Assembly (NCBI RefSeq): GCF_000264995.1
Contig: NW_006767437.1
Coordinates: 2,087,755-2,151,754, forward strand
Origin: Punctularia strigosozonata HHB-11173 SS5
Lineage: Eukaryota > Basidiomycota > Agaricomycetes > Corticiales > Punctulariaceae
DNA length: 64,000 nucleotides
Reading direction: 5' to 3'
Position 1 is the first letter of the stretch. Each line of letters opens with the position of its first letter. A model generated the notes under the pieces. That model saw nothing but the letters and a program-made list of their open reading frames with translations, did no database searches and was not told the DNA's origin. Of the stretch, positions 11,211 through 22,660 are shown in pieces. Made by a program: the position numbers and the translations under genes.

Positions 11211-13299
11211 TCGCAATGTTCCTCTACTCTCCAAAGGACGGAGTATCCGCTGCTAGTTTCACCTTCGTCATCGACTGCCCAGAACGTGTCGCACCTGTAT
11301 TTATATGTAGCGTGTAATACTTATACCATATGCATGTCTTGATAATATCTCATGTGTCCCGTTTCCTTGATACTATCCATCGTCTGGATGCCCGCCGGAT
11401 ATCGAACTTGCTCTGTGAGTCGTCATAACCATAACCAAGGGCGCATTGCGAGCGTGATCGCCATATGCATGTCGCTATCGCTGAAGCAACATTGGAATTT
11501 GAATGAAACCATGATTACGTGAGACATGCTTCCATCGATATCAGTGTCCCTCGACCTCCTCCATTGTCTGCTATCGACCGATGTGCTGCTTCATACTGAG
11601 TGTCGCGCGCACGCCTCCGTATGATTGCATCGAAAGGACGAGGCGTGTTTCTGAGGCCTTTTTTGACGCACAAAAACTCAGACGGCATGGTGATGGACTA
11701 GCGACTAGGAAGTACCAGTAAAATAGCGGCGGTTAGCCAATGCATGCTTACAAGTTCCATGCTGTATGCGCACTATAACAATGTGCTACGATGAGGTCAG
11801 TTAGTTTATTAGAAGTTTGTCCAGGGTTTGGGTGCGTTGGATGTTCATACGTCGTGTTTCAAACGAGGGTGGCACACGATAAGGCTCGCAACCGCCATGG
11901 TACATTACAGGTCCGACAGCGTTGGCGTTATGCATGGTAGATGTTCCTGCCTCTGCGCCTGCAGATGCACATCATCACCCCACGAAAGGGCGTAGATGGT
12001 GGCGATCGCTATTATGCTCACGAATCGCATTTTGCTTCCGGTTCATGAGGCGTATGGCACCTTGTACCTGCGTTATTTGTTTTCTGACCTCAGTGCGAGT
12101 TCGGATCCGATGCAGTGGACAAATGGTGGGGTCCTGGACATACCATGATCGCCACACATACATGGGTGTATACTGATAACAACTAGTAGCTTCTTGATTA
12201 GCCTTACTTGATATGTAGACTCAGCAACGGAAACGAGACTCATCAATGGATCAAGGGTGTTCAGGCGCGTCAATTCCACTCCCAACATTAGCCGCCAATG
12301 GAGTTGCTATCGTAAACCTGACTCTGAGTTGGATCTTGCCGTATGCCCGTGCCCTGAACGGCATTGCAGTCGCCGTAATTCGAAGCTGTGGCCTTATGCG
12401 TTCCTTGCGCCATGACGTTCTAAGCTTTATTACTGCCTTGCCGGCAAGGTGCCATGTTATCGGCCATCCGGTGAAACCTTGAGCTTGCGGTACCGCACGG
12501 AACGTATTCACTCGACAGGTACCGATTACCGTCTGCAGTCAAGCAATGCGCGATCGCTGCGTATCGACGAGTATTTCCAAACGCTTGATAGTATTGCTGA
12601 AGGTCTCCGTGTGGACTACAGTATGCTGGCATACCTACTGCAGTAAATTGCAGCTTTTGGATCCGAAGATATGCTTTGGGTCCTTCCGATGTGGTGCCTG
12701 AGTCGGCGATCTAACCTTGAGAATCTGGGGCTGTACGGATTGGCCAACTGACCTATGTCCTCCTCTATCTTAGAACTAGGTTCGTAACGCGGTTCCGAAG
12801 TCGTCTATAAAGACAAGTTCGGTCTGGACGCTGGATCCAAGAAAGCACGGAATAAAAGGATATCGAGACCTAATGGAGGCTGTCTCACAAAAAGTTCATT
12901 TGTCTCCGATCGGTCACTCTCTGATTGCATATTAAGGGAGAGCTGGATGGCCTGCGGGGCAATGCTGGCCTGATGCTGGCTGTGATTGGCGCTGGCCGCC
13001 CCACCCGTAGATGCGTGTTTCAGGGACGTATACCGCTTACCCAAAGCGGACCGGAGACCGTGCGCGTCAACTCTGTCTTGCGTTTTGTTACGCTTCGCTG
13101 TCCCGATCAGCTTGTAAGCTCAACCTTGAAAACCCGATTTGCAACGGATGCTGCGAAGCCCGCGAACGCGTCTTAAAGCCGGGGGGACCTCGGCTAGATA
13201 GGAACCTTGCCGCCTCCCCTCTCCCTCGCGAGCCAGCTCCCCCACCCGAGTCCTTCTTCCCCGCCGGCCCCCTGATCCCAAGTTTCGCCGAGATCGACG
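11211..13299. other. Long intergenic region
   Basis: About 2.1 kb. Only short, mutually overlapping open frames occur and none shows a family signature. The last ~100 bases before 13300 are pyrimidine-rich (CCTCCCCTCTCCCTCG-like), a common feature of basidiomycete promoters. Confidence 0.5.
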
Positions 13300-15059
13300 A
13301 TGGCCAGTGGAGCGATAACCACCAAGGTGCTTGATAACACGCTCGGCGCAGCTTTCCTAGGCCATTCTGCAGAAACGGCCCTCTTTGGGGTGACCACTGT
13401 GCAATGCATCCTGTATTACAAACGGAATGGCAAAGACAGTCCAAAGCTGAAGTCTTTGGTGAGATCGCATATTGTGGTATGACGAGGGCATGCTGACCGT
13501 TCATCAGATTGGGATGCTATGGTTCATGGATAGCTTGCACCTCGCCTTGACCACCCATGCCATGTATTTCTACCTGATCAACAATTACGACAACCCGAGC
13601 GCTTTGAAGTTTCCAGTCTGGTGAGCTCGTTCTCTGGCTTCGTTTGGGCGGGTTTCCGACCGATAGCTCTCTGCCCACAGGAGTATCTGCGTGAGATTGT
13701 CTTCACCTTGCATTTTGACCGTCGCTGACGGGCGCCAATGATATTCACAGGCACAATGCTCTGTGACGGTAAGTCTCTCGTCGTCGACGCGTTCTTAGAC
13801 TGATCGCGCATTCAGGCCGCGACAGAGTTACTGATTCGAGGGTGAGCTCTCAGGAATTACGGACTGGGACGGCTCGGTGCTTACATTTCCTGATTCAGCG
13901 TCTTCGCAAAACGAATTTGGACGTTGAGTGACAGAAACTTCGCTCTCGTCTGCACTTTGGTATGTGCCTTCATTCACTTCATATATTCGCTGCCTGAGAA
14001 CATTCCGCTCACCGATTGATTTACATGCAGGGCGGGGTGTCCATCTTTGCATTCGGTAAATTTCTCTCTTTCTGACTCGCGCTACAATCTCTGACACCAC
14101 CAATGTGCAGGTGCTGCCGTTGCTTACGTTGTCGAAGCGTATGAGCTGTCTTCGTTCCAAGCCCTTCGAACGTCACAGCTTATTCTGACCGTCTAGTTGC
14201 GATGTCGGGACATTCGAGAAGGTGGCCGATCTATCGGTAAGTCCAGCTTCTTTAGTATGTGCAAGTGGTAGAGTTGACGTGGCTTTACGTAGTGGATCAT
14301 CGTTGCCAGTCTGGCTTCGGGGATGTTTGCGGATCTTCTCATCGCCGGCTCTCTGGTCTTTCTGCTGTGGAAACTGCGCACCGGATTTAGCAGGTGAGAG
14401 AACGCATGCGTAGGTCGAAACGGCACTGACCTCGGATAATCGCTTTTCAGCTCCGTTGTGTCCTTGATCATTATCTACAGCATCAACACGGGGGTATTGA
14501 CCACGTAAGGCTCGATTTCGACGGTCCGATGCAGTCGATCTAATGTCGTTCAATAGGATCTGCGCGATCTTGGTCATCATCACAGTGAGTCCAATAGGTT
14601 TGAGTGCGTTGCGAGAGGCGTTCTGAATGGACACAGTACGTTACCATGCCCTCGAGCTTCGTTTGGCTGGCGTTCTACTTCGTGCTCGGCAAACGTAAGG
14701 GTGCCATTCATCCAACAGCCGAGCCATCGATAGCTGAACGACCTCCAGTCAATCTCAACTGCCTCCTCGCGGGATTGAACTCTCGGTCGATATTCCGTGA
14801 CAGGGCGGGCGGCGTGAGGCAGGTTGCGCTCAGTGATTTGTCGCATGCGGTGTCGGAGGGCACGGCGGTGAATTCGAGCACGGTCAGGAGCCCCCGTAGC
14901 GAGAAATTCCCTATCGCGAGGCCGCAAACGGTAAGGATCTACTGCGTTCCGGAGAAACCGAGACACTGAGCCACCGTTTGACAGCCGGTGGAGGGCATCG
15001 TGGACCAGACAGACGATAAGCCTCCATTCGAGAGCCAGCATTACTTCGAAGCTGTATGA
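13300..15059 (+). CDS. DUF6534 seven-helix membrane protein A
   Basis: Integral membrane protein of the basidiomycete DUF6534 family, with about seven predicted helices and function unknown. I read 15 exons: 13300-13458, 13508-13620, 13681-13690, 13751-13768, 13816-13841, 13899-13959, 14031-14055, 14111-14138, 14197-14236, 14293-14393, 14451-14504, 14557-14584, 14637-14694, 14749-14930 and 14985-15059. Family marks: ALFGVTTVQ....YY, WFMDSLHLALTTHAMYFYL, AQCSVTAATELLIRGVFAKR, WTLSDRN, ADLLIAGSLVFLLWKLRTGF, and LNCLLAGLNSR near the end, before a polar cytoplasmic tail. Exons 3, 4 and 5 are only 10, 18 and 26 nt. The same lengths recur in paralogs B and D, which supports the model. Each internal exon keeps frame with canonical GT-AG introns of about 47-71 nt. 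The last two exons are the least certain. Confidence 0.85.
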
Positions 15060-15532
15060 GATTGGCAATTCCTTGCTTCCGACCACGGACGGGTCCCGGG
15101 CCAGGATGTAGTACTTGTTCTACGAGATGTATACTTCCAAATCATGCACTAGGTTGTGAGAGGTATGTGAGCCGGGGCTGATGACGAATCAGATACCACC
15201 CATGGCGCTGGGAGTATATTCACAGGGTTTCTCGCGGGCGCTAATGAGACCATTGGCAGTTCGCTCGTCGCTGGTGATCCTTGACTTAGTTTCATAAGGT
15301 TGGAAAAGTTCAAATACGAATCGCGTGTTGCACTGGTGCCTGGTTTAATTGAAGAGACAGCTGGGGATCGAGGATCGGCGACGGAGCGCCGCGGCAAATT
15401 TCAAAGCAAGGGGTGGCTTGCCGCGGTCATGTGATCGTGTTGAGTGACCGGCAGCGGCGATGTCGGCGGGCACAGCGGCATCGCGCGCTCCACAGCTCTC
15501 AGCCTCCCATTATCCCTCTCGTTTCTTTCCCG
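15060..15532. other. Intergenic region
   Basis: Holds the 3' flank of DUF6534-A and the promoter of the next gene. The frame of the next gene is open back to 15413, so its 5' end could lie there instead of at 15533. Nothing else is supported. Confidence 0.45.
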
Positions 15533-18500
15533 ATGTTCGACTCGACGCCCAGCAGCTCTCGGATGGCCGGGAGGCCACGACCAAGCGTGCTGGATCTCTT
15601 CGACCCGCTCGCTGACAACGACAGCCCAGGATCCCAACCAACGTCTCCGGATCTGGAAACAGCGGCTGCTCGCCGCAGCCCATCGCCTGACGGGAGTTCG
15701 TCCGACAAGGAGAACGACACCCCCGCACCGTCGCGGACGTACCAGCTCGCGCTCAAGTCGCCCAGGCGGCCGAGCCCAAAGGCAGCCGCACGATTGGTGG
15801 ACGTGAGCATATTGCTGGAGGCGCTGCGGTCGGACGTTGCCGAGGAGTCGTCGGACGGAGAATTTGACACGGGAGCGGAAGAAAACGCATCAGCAGACGT
15901 CTTGGGCGCCTCCGGTGATGACGCGGGTCTCCCCACGCCCTTGAAAATTCGGCGCAGGCTTCCGTTGGCGGACATCTCTCTTGGGCTCGAACAACCAGAG
16001 GCCGTCGCGCTCGCCGTCGGCGCCGACCGCGACCTCTCCTTCCACCGCGACGCCCGGCTTGCGTCCTCCGTCTCGCGCCACCCCCATCCCAACCCACGCT
16101 CATTCCCCATGGCGTCCTCGTCTCTCGCGTTCAGCGCGTCTCCGGGACCCGTCAATGTCCTTGCCACGTCGCCGTACGGGTCTTCACATTCGCCGTTCTC
16201 GTCGCCAGAGCGCAATGCCTCGACTGCATCCTGCAGCAGTCACGGTTACGGCACAGGCTCGCCAACGCGGGCGCCTGCCAGCTCACCTTTGTCTTCGGTC
16301 ATCAACGCCATCAATTTTTCGACCGCACACTCTCCTTCGCCGCTCAGCAATTCACACTCGGTTTCGCAATCGCCGTATCCCGCGGTCAGGCCGAGCCCAC
16401 TCAAACGGGCCATCTCGTTACCCCGCTCGGAAGACTCGGACCACGATGAACACGGCTTCTTACGTCAAGATTCGGACGACGGCGATGCTCTCCCCACGCA
16501 CTACTCGGAGTTCGACTTGGACGAAGTGGTAGAAGAGCCGGTCGACGAAAACAGGGCCATGGCCGAGTCGCCGATAGAGATGCAAGTCAAAATCCCCCAG
16601 GCAGACGAGCAAGTCGAGTTGGAGGAGGCCCCTCCGACGGCGCGTCACGCGCCGGCGGATGGTGCGGACAAAGTGGGCAAAACCCCCGACGTATTCGCTC
16701 CCGAAGACCAAAATCTTGATGTCGGCGAGGATGAGAACGAGAATGTGAGACCTGAGGACCAACCTTTGGCCGGGAAAGCCGAGGCTGTCCGAAACGACGA
16801 ATCTTCCGTTGGGAACCCAGAGTTGGTATCTGCCTCGCCTAGCGGGTACAAAGACGATCATTTAGCGAGTCCCACGGAAGCAGAATGCGTGGGCACGTCC
16901 AGGCTTGACCCTATACCAGCTTCAGACACTTCGACATCTTTGCTCTCCGTGCCCGGAGCACCGGTAGGACAGGACGATACCCAGGACTTGACTTCTACCC
17001 TCGCTTTCGGATCGTCCACAGCCGAACTCCTGCCCTCGTCCAACTCGGCACTCCTCCTGAACGACAGCAGTTTGCACGACGCCGATGACGGCTCTACTAT
17101 GGACTACACACGCGTCCTCTCTTCTCTTCCGAGGCCAAGTCTAAGGGAGGAAAGTATTGCGGAAGATGAGGAACGGGAGCAACCAATCGTCGTGCGGGCG
17201 CCGACACCTCCGGTTCTCAATCCGTCACCTCCTCCCAAGTTCACCCGTGGGCGCGACTCTTTGGTTCCCGCTGGGAGGGCTTCGCTCGATTCACATGCGT
17301 CGTTCAACCTCAGTTCGCAACTGCAGCGGACTGCCGACACTTCCTTCGACCTTCTTCACGGGGGCATGACTCAGTCTTTCCTCAAGCAGATGGAGGACGA
17401 GGAAGGCGACATGGACCTCACCTTTGACTTGGGAAGGGAGCAGAGGGCCATGGAGGGTGCGCTCAAGGATGCAAAAGAGGCCGAGAAAGTGGAAGAGAAA
17501 GGTCAGTTTCTAGCCTCGTGCTCTGGACCGTTCTCGTCATCTGACGTGGCGATTTCAGGCGCAGTATCTCCTGGCGAGGAAGTGCCAAAGTCGCCCGATA
17601 GCCCTGAAGAGGCTCTGGCGACCACACCGTCCACACCAACGATGATTGATCAGGACGGCATGGGTACGTGAGACCACCTGCGTCAACCAGCTTTGAGATT
17701 GAAAACCCCGTGCTATGCAGATCGTTCTTCGTCCGTTGCCACCCTGGCCCCGGAAGCAGAGATTCCTGCCGAGGAAGTCGCGGTGAAGGAGCAGGTACAG
17801 GTACAGGAGGAAACACCCGTCCCACTCACTTCTGTCATTGCTCCGGAGGTTCAAGCCAAAGCCCTGGCCAAAGCGTCGGTTGCCAGACGTCCCTCAGTTA
17901 GCACGAGCAGGACCACAAAACCGGAGGACTCCAAGCCCGTCGTCAAAGCGCGGCCCTCGATTTCAGCACCCGCCCCTGCCGCCAAACCACGAGTAGGTAC
18001 CGCAAGGAAGAGTTTCGTCCCTCCTTCGATCACCGCCTTGAAGGTCGCGAAGCGGAGCACGAATGGCCCCATGCCGAAGGAGGATGCGGCGAAGAGCGCC
18101 GCAGACAAGCGAACAGGCGTTGCCGCTTCGACCGCGAGCTCAGCGAGGAGAATGAGCGCCGTTCCGGCGATGGCGTCACACCAACGCACAGCATCGACTG
18201 TGAGTGCATCCCGGCGAACCAGTGCAATCCCTCCTGTGGCGCCCCATGCACACCAGCGCGCCGCCTCGGTCGTTGGAGAGACGAGAAGAGCCAGCGTTGT
18301 CCCTCTGGGTGCTGCAGCGAAGCAGGCGAAACCCCCGGTCCCGAGCCCCCCCGGGCCGTTCAAGGCCGCTGTCGCCCCGCTCAAGGTTAACAAACTAATT
18401 CCTACCGCCACCGCCCCAACCAAGGACGCCACGCACCTCGGTCTCAAGCAGGGCACGGCGGTATTCAGTCGTCCGGCTGAATCGGGCCCCTCGAAACCGG

Positions 18501-18847
18501 AAGACGCCAAGAAAGACGTGTCGCGTCTCTCATCCGCTCCCGCGTCCAGTGTCGCAAGAGACCCCAAAGTAGCTGTGAAAACGGCGGCCACGAGCAGACT
18601 CGCGAAACCTTCGACCGGCTTGGGCGTTGGCTCCAGGCCTGCCGCAACCGGTATCGCGAGGAGCGTCTCCGCGTCGTCTGTCGGCCGCGTGGCTTCAGGC
18701 TCCGGCCGCGTGGTCACTGGTGCCGTCAAGAGAAACGTGTCCTCGTCGGCACGCGTTGGCGGAATTATGCCCGAATCTCGCGCTAGTGCTGGTCCAGGCG
18801 TGAAGGTTAGGACCGGAGTTGCACCGAAGCCAGTCTCGAAAACATAG
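15533..18847 (+). CDS. Large disordered Ser/Pro/Ala-rich protein, function unknown
   Basis: I do not recognise a domain. Three exons: 15533-17501, 17559-17663 and 17721-18847, about 1,067 residues. The first part is acidic and Ser/Pro-rich, with many SP and SPS sites and a MAGRPRPSVLDLFDPLAD opening. Around residue 600 are RPSLREESIAEDEE and MKQMEDEEGDMDLTFDLGRE-like acidic helices. The last third is basic and Ala/Ser/Lys-rich with repeated ARRPSVS, ARRMSAVPAM, ASRRTSAIPPV and TRRASVVPL units. These RRxS units fit the consensus of basophilic kinases. Composition suggests a heavily phosphorylated scaffold, possibly microtubule- or chromatin-associated, but that is inference. The start at 15533 is the first ATG with family-like context; an in-frame ATG at 15413 is an alternative. 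Confidence 0.75.
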
Positions 18848-19248
18848 AGCAAAACTATCCCAACGGATTTACCATCGACAATCATCGTCGCACCTGAAGA
18901 CGATTAATACACACCTCATGGACTGTCTACTCCATTCATCTATCATCACTAGGAAACGCATCGACCACACATTCATCTACCTCAACCATATCCGTCATCC
19001 ATGCAATCGTTCAAGCCTCTTTCTTTCCGCTCTTATGCCACAGATCATACAAGTACATGTTTTGAACATTCTCTCGCTTTCGACCATCATATCTTGTTAT
19101 CGTCGCATATGCATGCATTTCGTTGCAACCTTTCCTTCCTCTCGTACATCAACCCCTACCATAGCGTATATATTGTGGATAGGTACTAAGTCGCCCCGTT
19201 ATATATTTGTGGATTATGTGAATACATACTTCTCCCCAGCTCCTCGTC
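18848..19248. other. Convergent 3' flanks
   Basis: AT-richer spacer between the disordered-protein gene and the serine carboxypeptidase gene, which converge here. It presumably contains both polyadenylation regions. No gene is seen. Confidence 0.5.
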
Positions 19249-21855
19249 TCAGATAATCGTGACAGTGGCATTTCTTCCGAGGAAAGACTCGTTCTTGTTC
19301 CACTTCATCAGTAAGTGACGTGCGATCTTCGGTTGGTCCTTGAAGGGACCTGGGGGTAGCGCCCTGTTAATCTCGGTCGTGGTCATGCAAGGCATATATA
19401 TCGAGCGCCCGTACCATGGCCACATTCCCATAAATTCACGAAGGCATAATCACCGGCCTTCGTACCGTTCATATCTCCTGCAACCTTGAACCGTCCCACG
19501 CCGGGCCATCGCTGCTCGGGCGCGGTACGGAACTCGTCCTGGTGCTTTGTCTGGAGAAGAGACATCTGCAGAGGAACGTAAGCGGTGCTGGCCAGGGTCC
19601 GGGAGCGACTGAATCGTACCCAAGCCTTTCAATAAACCTAACCGGGGCGCGTTAGTCGTGCCCTCTACCGCGGTCCAGTGAGTGTGGACAAAGGTATGTT
19701 ATTCACCTAACCGGGGCGCGTTAGTCGTGCCCTGGTTGGTGTGTAAGTACAAGTGTGCGATACATGATGTGTAGCGGTCTCCTCACCTCTACCGCGGTCC
19801 AGTGAGTGTGGACAAAGGTAGAGGTTCGGTTTGGCCAACCATCCGGGCTATGGCGTACGCCCGGAGGTTGCCGGTCCCGCATTGGGGAATAGTGACGCAC
19901 GCGCCTATAGCGCTTGACAAAGCCAAATTACTTCGCCATGAACAGATGCCATCGTTGTTACCGGTGTATACTGAGGACCCAACATCAAACAACGTCGAGG
20001 TCGACGGTTGGAGCATCGGCATGATTTGACGTACCGAGCAGGCGTAGTCCGTCGTCAATAGCAGGGTCCAACAGACGGTAGGCGGCTTGTATGCTGAATA
20101 AAGTGGCAGCCGTCAGCAAGAACGAACACCCTGCCCGATGTGATATATACGCACGGGTCCCCTGTAGCTACGAAGCGAGTATGTATTCGTCGGAGAAAGT
20201 CCGTTCGCCGATAATCGACACTTTCCGGAACACCTGTCTAGTATCTTAAATCGCAGCCCAAGGGCACGAACTACTGGGCACCATGTACCGCAGCCTTGGG
20301 TCCGGTCGAGTTCATGACGTCCTCGACCGCCTTCAGCGCCGCCGCGTAGCACCCGGAAGGCTTCGTACACCGATTATCCGACATGTCCCTTCCGACCAGC
20401 AGCTCCTCGTGCTTCATCTTGATGCAAGCGTTCAGCGCGGTGACTTTGTTGGCGTCGATAGGCTGCTCGTACGCAAGCTGGATGCCGTCTAAGCAGTCTG
20501 GCATGTCCAGGGTGACCAGCTCGAGCCCCGTCCGGTTGATGAAGTGAAGATCATCGTGCATAGATCGGGCGTAGTACCTGGAGATATGGTACAGCCTTTG
20601 AGCACTACTTGACTTTCATCGGGCAGGCGCAATCAATCGAACCGGAAGTGCGCCGCCGCATCTGACCAAACACTACTCATCATGACCTGCATTCGGCGGC
20701 GATTGGCATCAAGATCTTCCCGCGTACCATAAGCGAGGAGTACTGACAGCGTCGGGAGCTTTGTTGATCCTTGAGATGCGCGATGCCGGGCAGGGAGTCG
20801 CCTTACGTTCTCGGATGACTTGGACGATGTGCGGAATGCTGGCACAGACAATTGATATGAGATTTCGGTAGGTGAGCGTCGTTGAAATGTAAGTTACGCA
20901 CTACGTGCCGCCATATGACCCGGAATGGATGAAGAATGGGTTCCGTGCCAAGTGCGGATGGTGCCTGCGACGGGGTGCGTAAGTAACGCAGCGTGCCTTG
21001 AGAAGCCATACGTGCCTCCAGAACAGCTGCAAGAAGTCGTCGAGATCCCAAGCGGCTTCTCGACTGCTGCTGCGCAGGGAGCTTTCCTCTCCATAGCTGA
21101 AGCCTACACCGACAGGCTACGACGCAACATTTTAGCGATAGCACAATGATATTCGGCAATACATGCATGATCAACGGCGACAATATTAACATGATCGGTC
21201 CAAGGGTACTAGTCGGGAACACGAACATCCTGTGATCGGATCGTAAATAGACGAACAGGTGCTGGCCCAGATGCTGATCTGCCCGAGGAATCTTGGCCCA
21301 CTAAGCAGGGTCTAGTCGGAAATCAAACATGATATGTGGGACAATGGTGACGACTGGCGTACCCTTGGCCGAGGAACGGCTGCTCATCCCAGAGGAGCCT
21401 GGCCCTCCGCCGAAGACCAGCACGACGGGCGCATTTTCTGCATTCTCGCGTGCTCTGAACAGCCTAGCCAAATGATGATACACCTCAAATACCAAGCAAT
21501 GTTCCGAAGAGCATGGAGTGCGTAACATACCACCAGAACATATGCTTATCTTCTGTCCCGTCGGAGTTGGTGAGGTGAGCGAAGCCAGCTTCGTGGATGC
21601 CGCCTTCTCGACCGCAAAACAAGGTTTCATTAACGGAAGTGACTTCCATACGACCCGCGATGTTAGTGCTAAACTATCCTTCTCGTTTGCAACGCCTATC
21701 TTGGGTGACGAGCAATCAAATTCAAGAGCAACAGAATGTCTATCCACAGAAGTTGCCCAGTTTGCCTGTGGCAGTCTGCCGGTATTGTACGGAGACGAGC
21801 TGAAGGACCGTAGAGACGCGGCGGTCGTCAAGAGGAGAACAAGACATAGTGACAT
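19249..21855 (-). CDS. Serine carboxypeptidase-like protein (peptidase S10)
   Basis: Secreted or vacuolar S10 peptidase, which removes C-terminal residues from peptides. The first exon starts with a hydrophobic signal (MSLCLVLLLTTAASL). Next come IHEAGFAHLTNSDGTEDKHM then FWW and, across an intron, LFRARENAENAPVVLVFGG then GPGSSGM, the family's oxyanion/substrate loop. DDFLQLFW precedes FFIHSGSYGGTY near 20,911-20,922, which holds the nucleophilic Ser (family GESYGG, here GSYGG). RTGLELVTLDM lies at about 20,530. YTGNNDGICSW at about 19,950 carries the likely Asp and Cys, and LWECGHG at about 19,400 the His. The ending is PKIARHLLMKWNKNESF. The catalytic triad is thus visible. I could not read every exon cleanly: 20,080-20,290 and 19,570-19,900 stay uncertain. 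The latter holds a duplicated 61 bp unit. The gene may be intact or mildly damaged. Confidence 0.72.
19636..19820. repeat. 61 bp direct repeat; one copy interrupted by a 55 bp GT...AG segment
   Basis: Copy 1 is continuous at 19636-19696. Copy 2 is split: 19705-19731 (27 bp) and 19787-19820 (34 bp), identical to the two parts of copy 1. On the minus strand the intervening 19732-19786 starts GTGAGG and ends CCAG, so copy 1 looks like copy 2 with an intron cleanly removed. Only 8 bp separate the copies and all 61 positions match. It lies within the 3' half of the carboxypeptidase gene. Confidence 0.85.
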
Positions 21856-22660
21856 GATGCGTTCGACAACAGCTGTGGGACTTGCACTAGAACCAGCAAA
21901 CGCGTTAGCGGTGGCGAGATGCCTGCGGCAGCGCCCACCGCGTAGATTGATCAGTTGACAAGTAGATCAAGGCGTCCGAAAGGCGACGAGTATTTTCCTG
22001 GTATTTTCTGTTGCCCAGAGCCCGAACTAACGACGAGTTGTCGTTCAGGAGAGCCTGCAAGTTCTTCCGTGTTTTGGCCCACTGCCAGACAACTGCCAGA
22101 CGTGGACGAAAGGGACCAAGGCCGGGCCGGGGAACTATTCGGGAAACTGGCACGTGACATGTCGAGCTCGCGATTGGCCAGGCGGAAGCTTCCAGGAAGT
22201 CTAATCTTGAACGTAAGCGGAGACTCGTTCTCCCTCATTGCGACCGTCGCTGGACTGCGTTGTGCTGGCACGCGGACTCACCGCCCCAGAGTTTACGCAG
22301 AATGCGGAGCCACCAACCGCCTCGTTGAATGGCACGCACCGGAGGCGTGTAGTAGTGGGAATGGATGTGATCTCATGCGCACATATCCTCTATTCCGATC
22401 ACACTCACCGGTCCAGGACGTCCCGCAACTGGCGGGGACAAACATCTCGCACCTCGATTTGCCGATATTGCGCTTCGCTCAGATGTCCTTCCCGCTCCGA
22501 TCGTGGTGCGGATCTGCTACTTGAGCCCAACAGCTCAAGCCACCTAAGCCCCTATATTTTGCACCTTGACGTCTCCTCTCTCCTTCACCGGTTCCCTGAA
22601 ACCGCGCGAGCTCAAAGCGCGGGATATAACTGCCATCGAGATCCACGAACGCGGTCGGCC
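21856..22660. other. Divergent promoter region
   Basis: About 0.8 kb between the diverging carboxypeptidase (minus) and DUF6534-B (plus) genes. It presumably contains both promoters. An AT-rich TATATTTT-like run near 22552 lies about 105 bases before the ATG at 22661. No gene is supported. Confidence 0.45.

Noticed and set aside
15499-16215. 238-codon open frame on the minus strand
   Set aside because: Antisense shadow of exon 1 of the disordered-protein gene; no family features.
17851-18885. 344-codon open frame on the minus strand
   Set aside because: It lies opposite exon 3 of the disordered-protein gene; the Ala/Thr-rich sequence is the mirror of that gene's codon bias.
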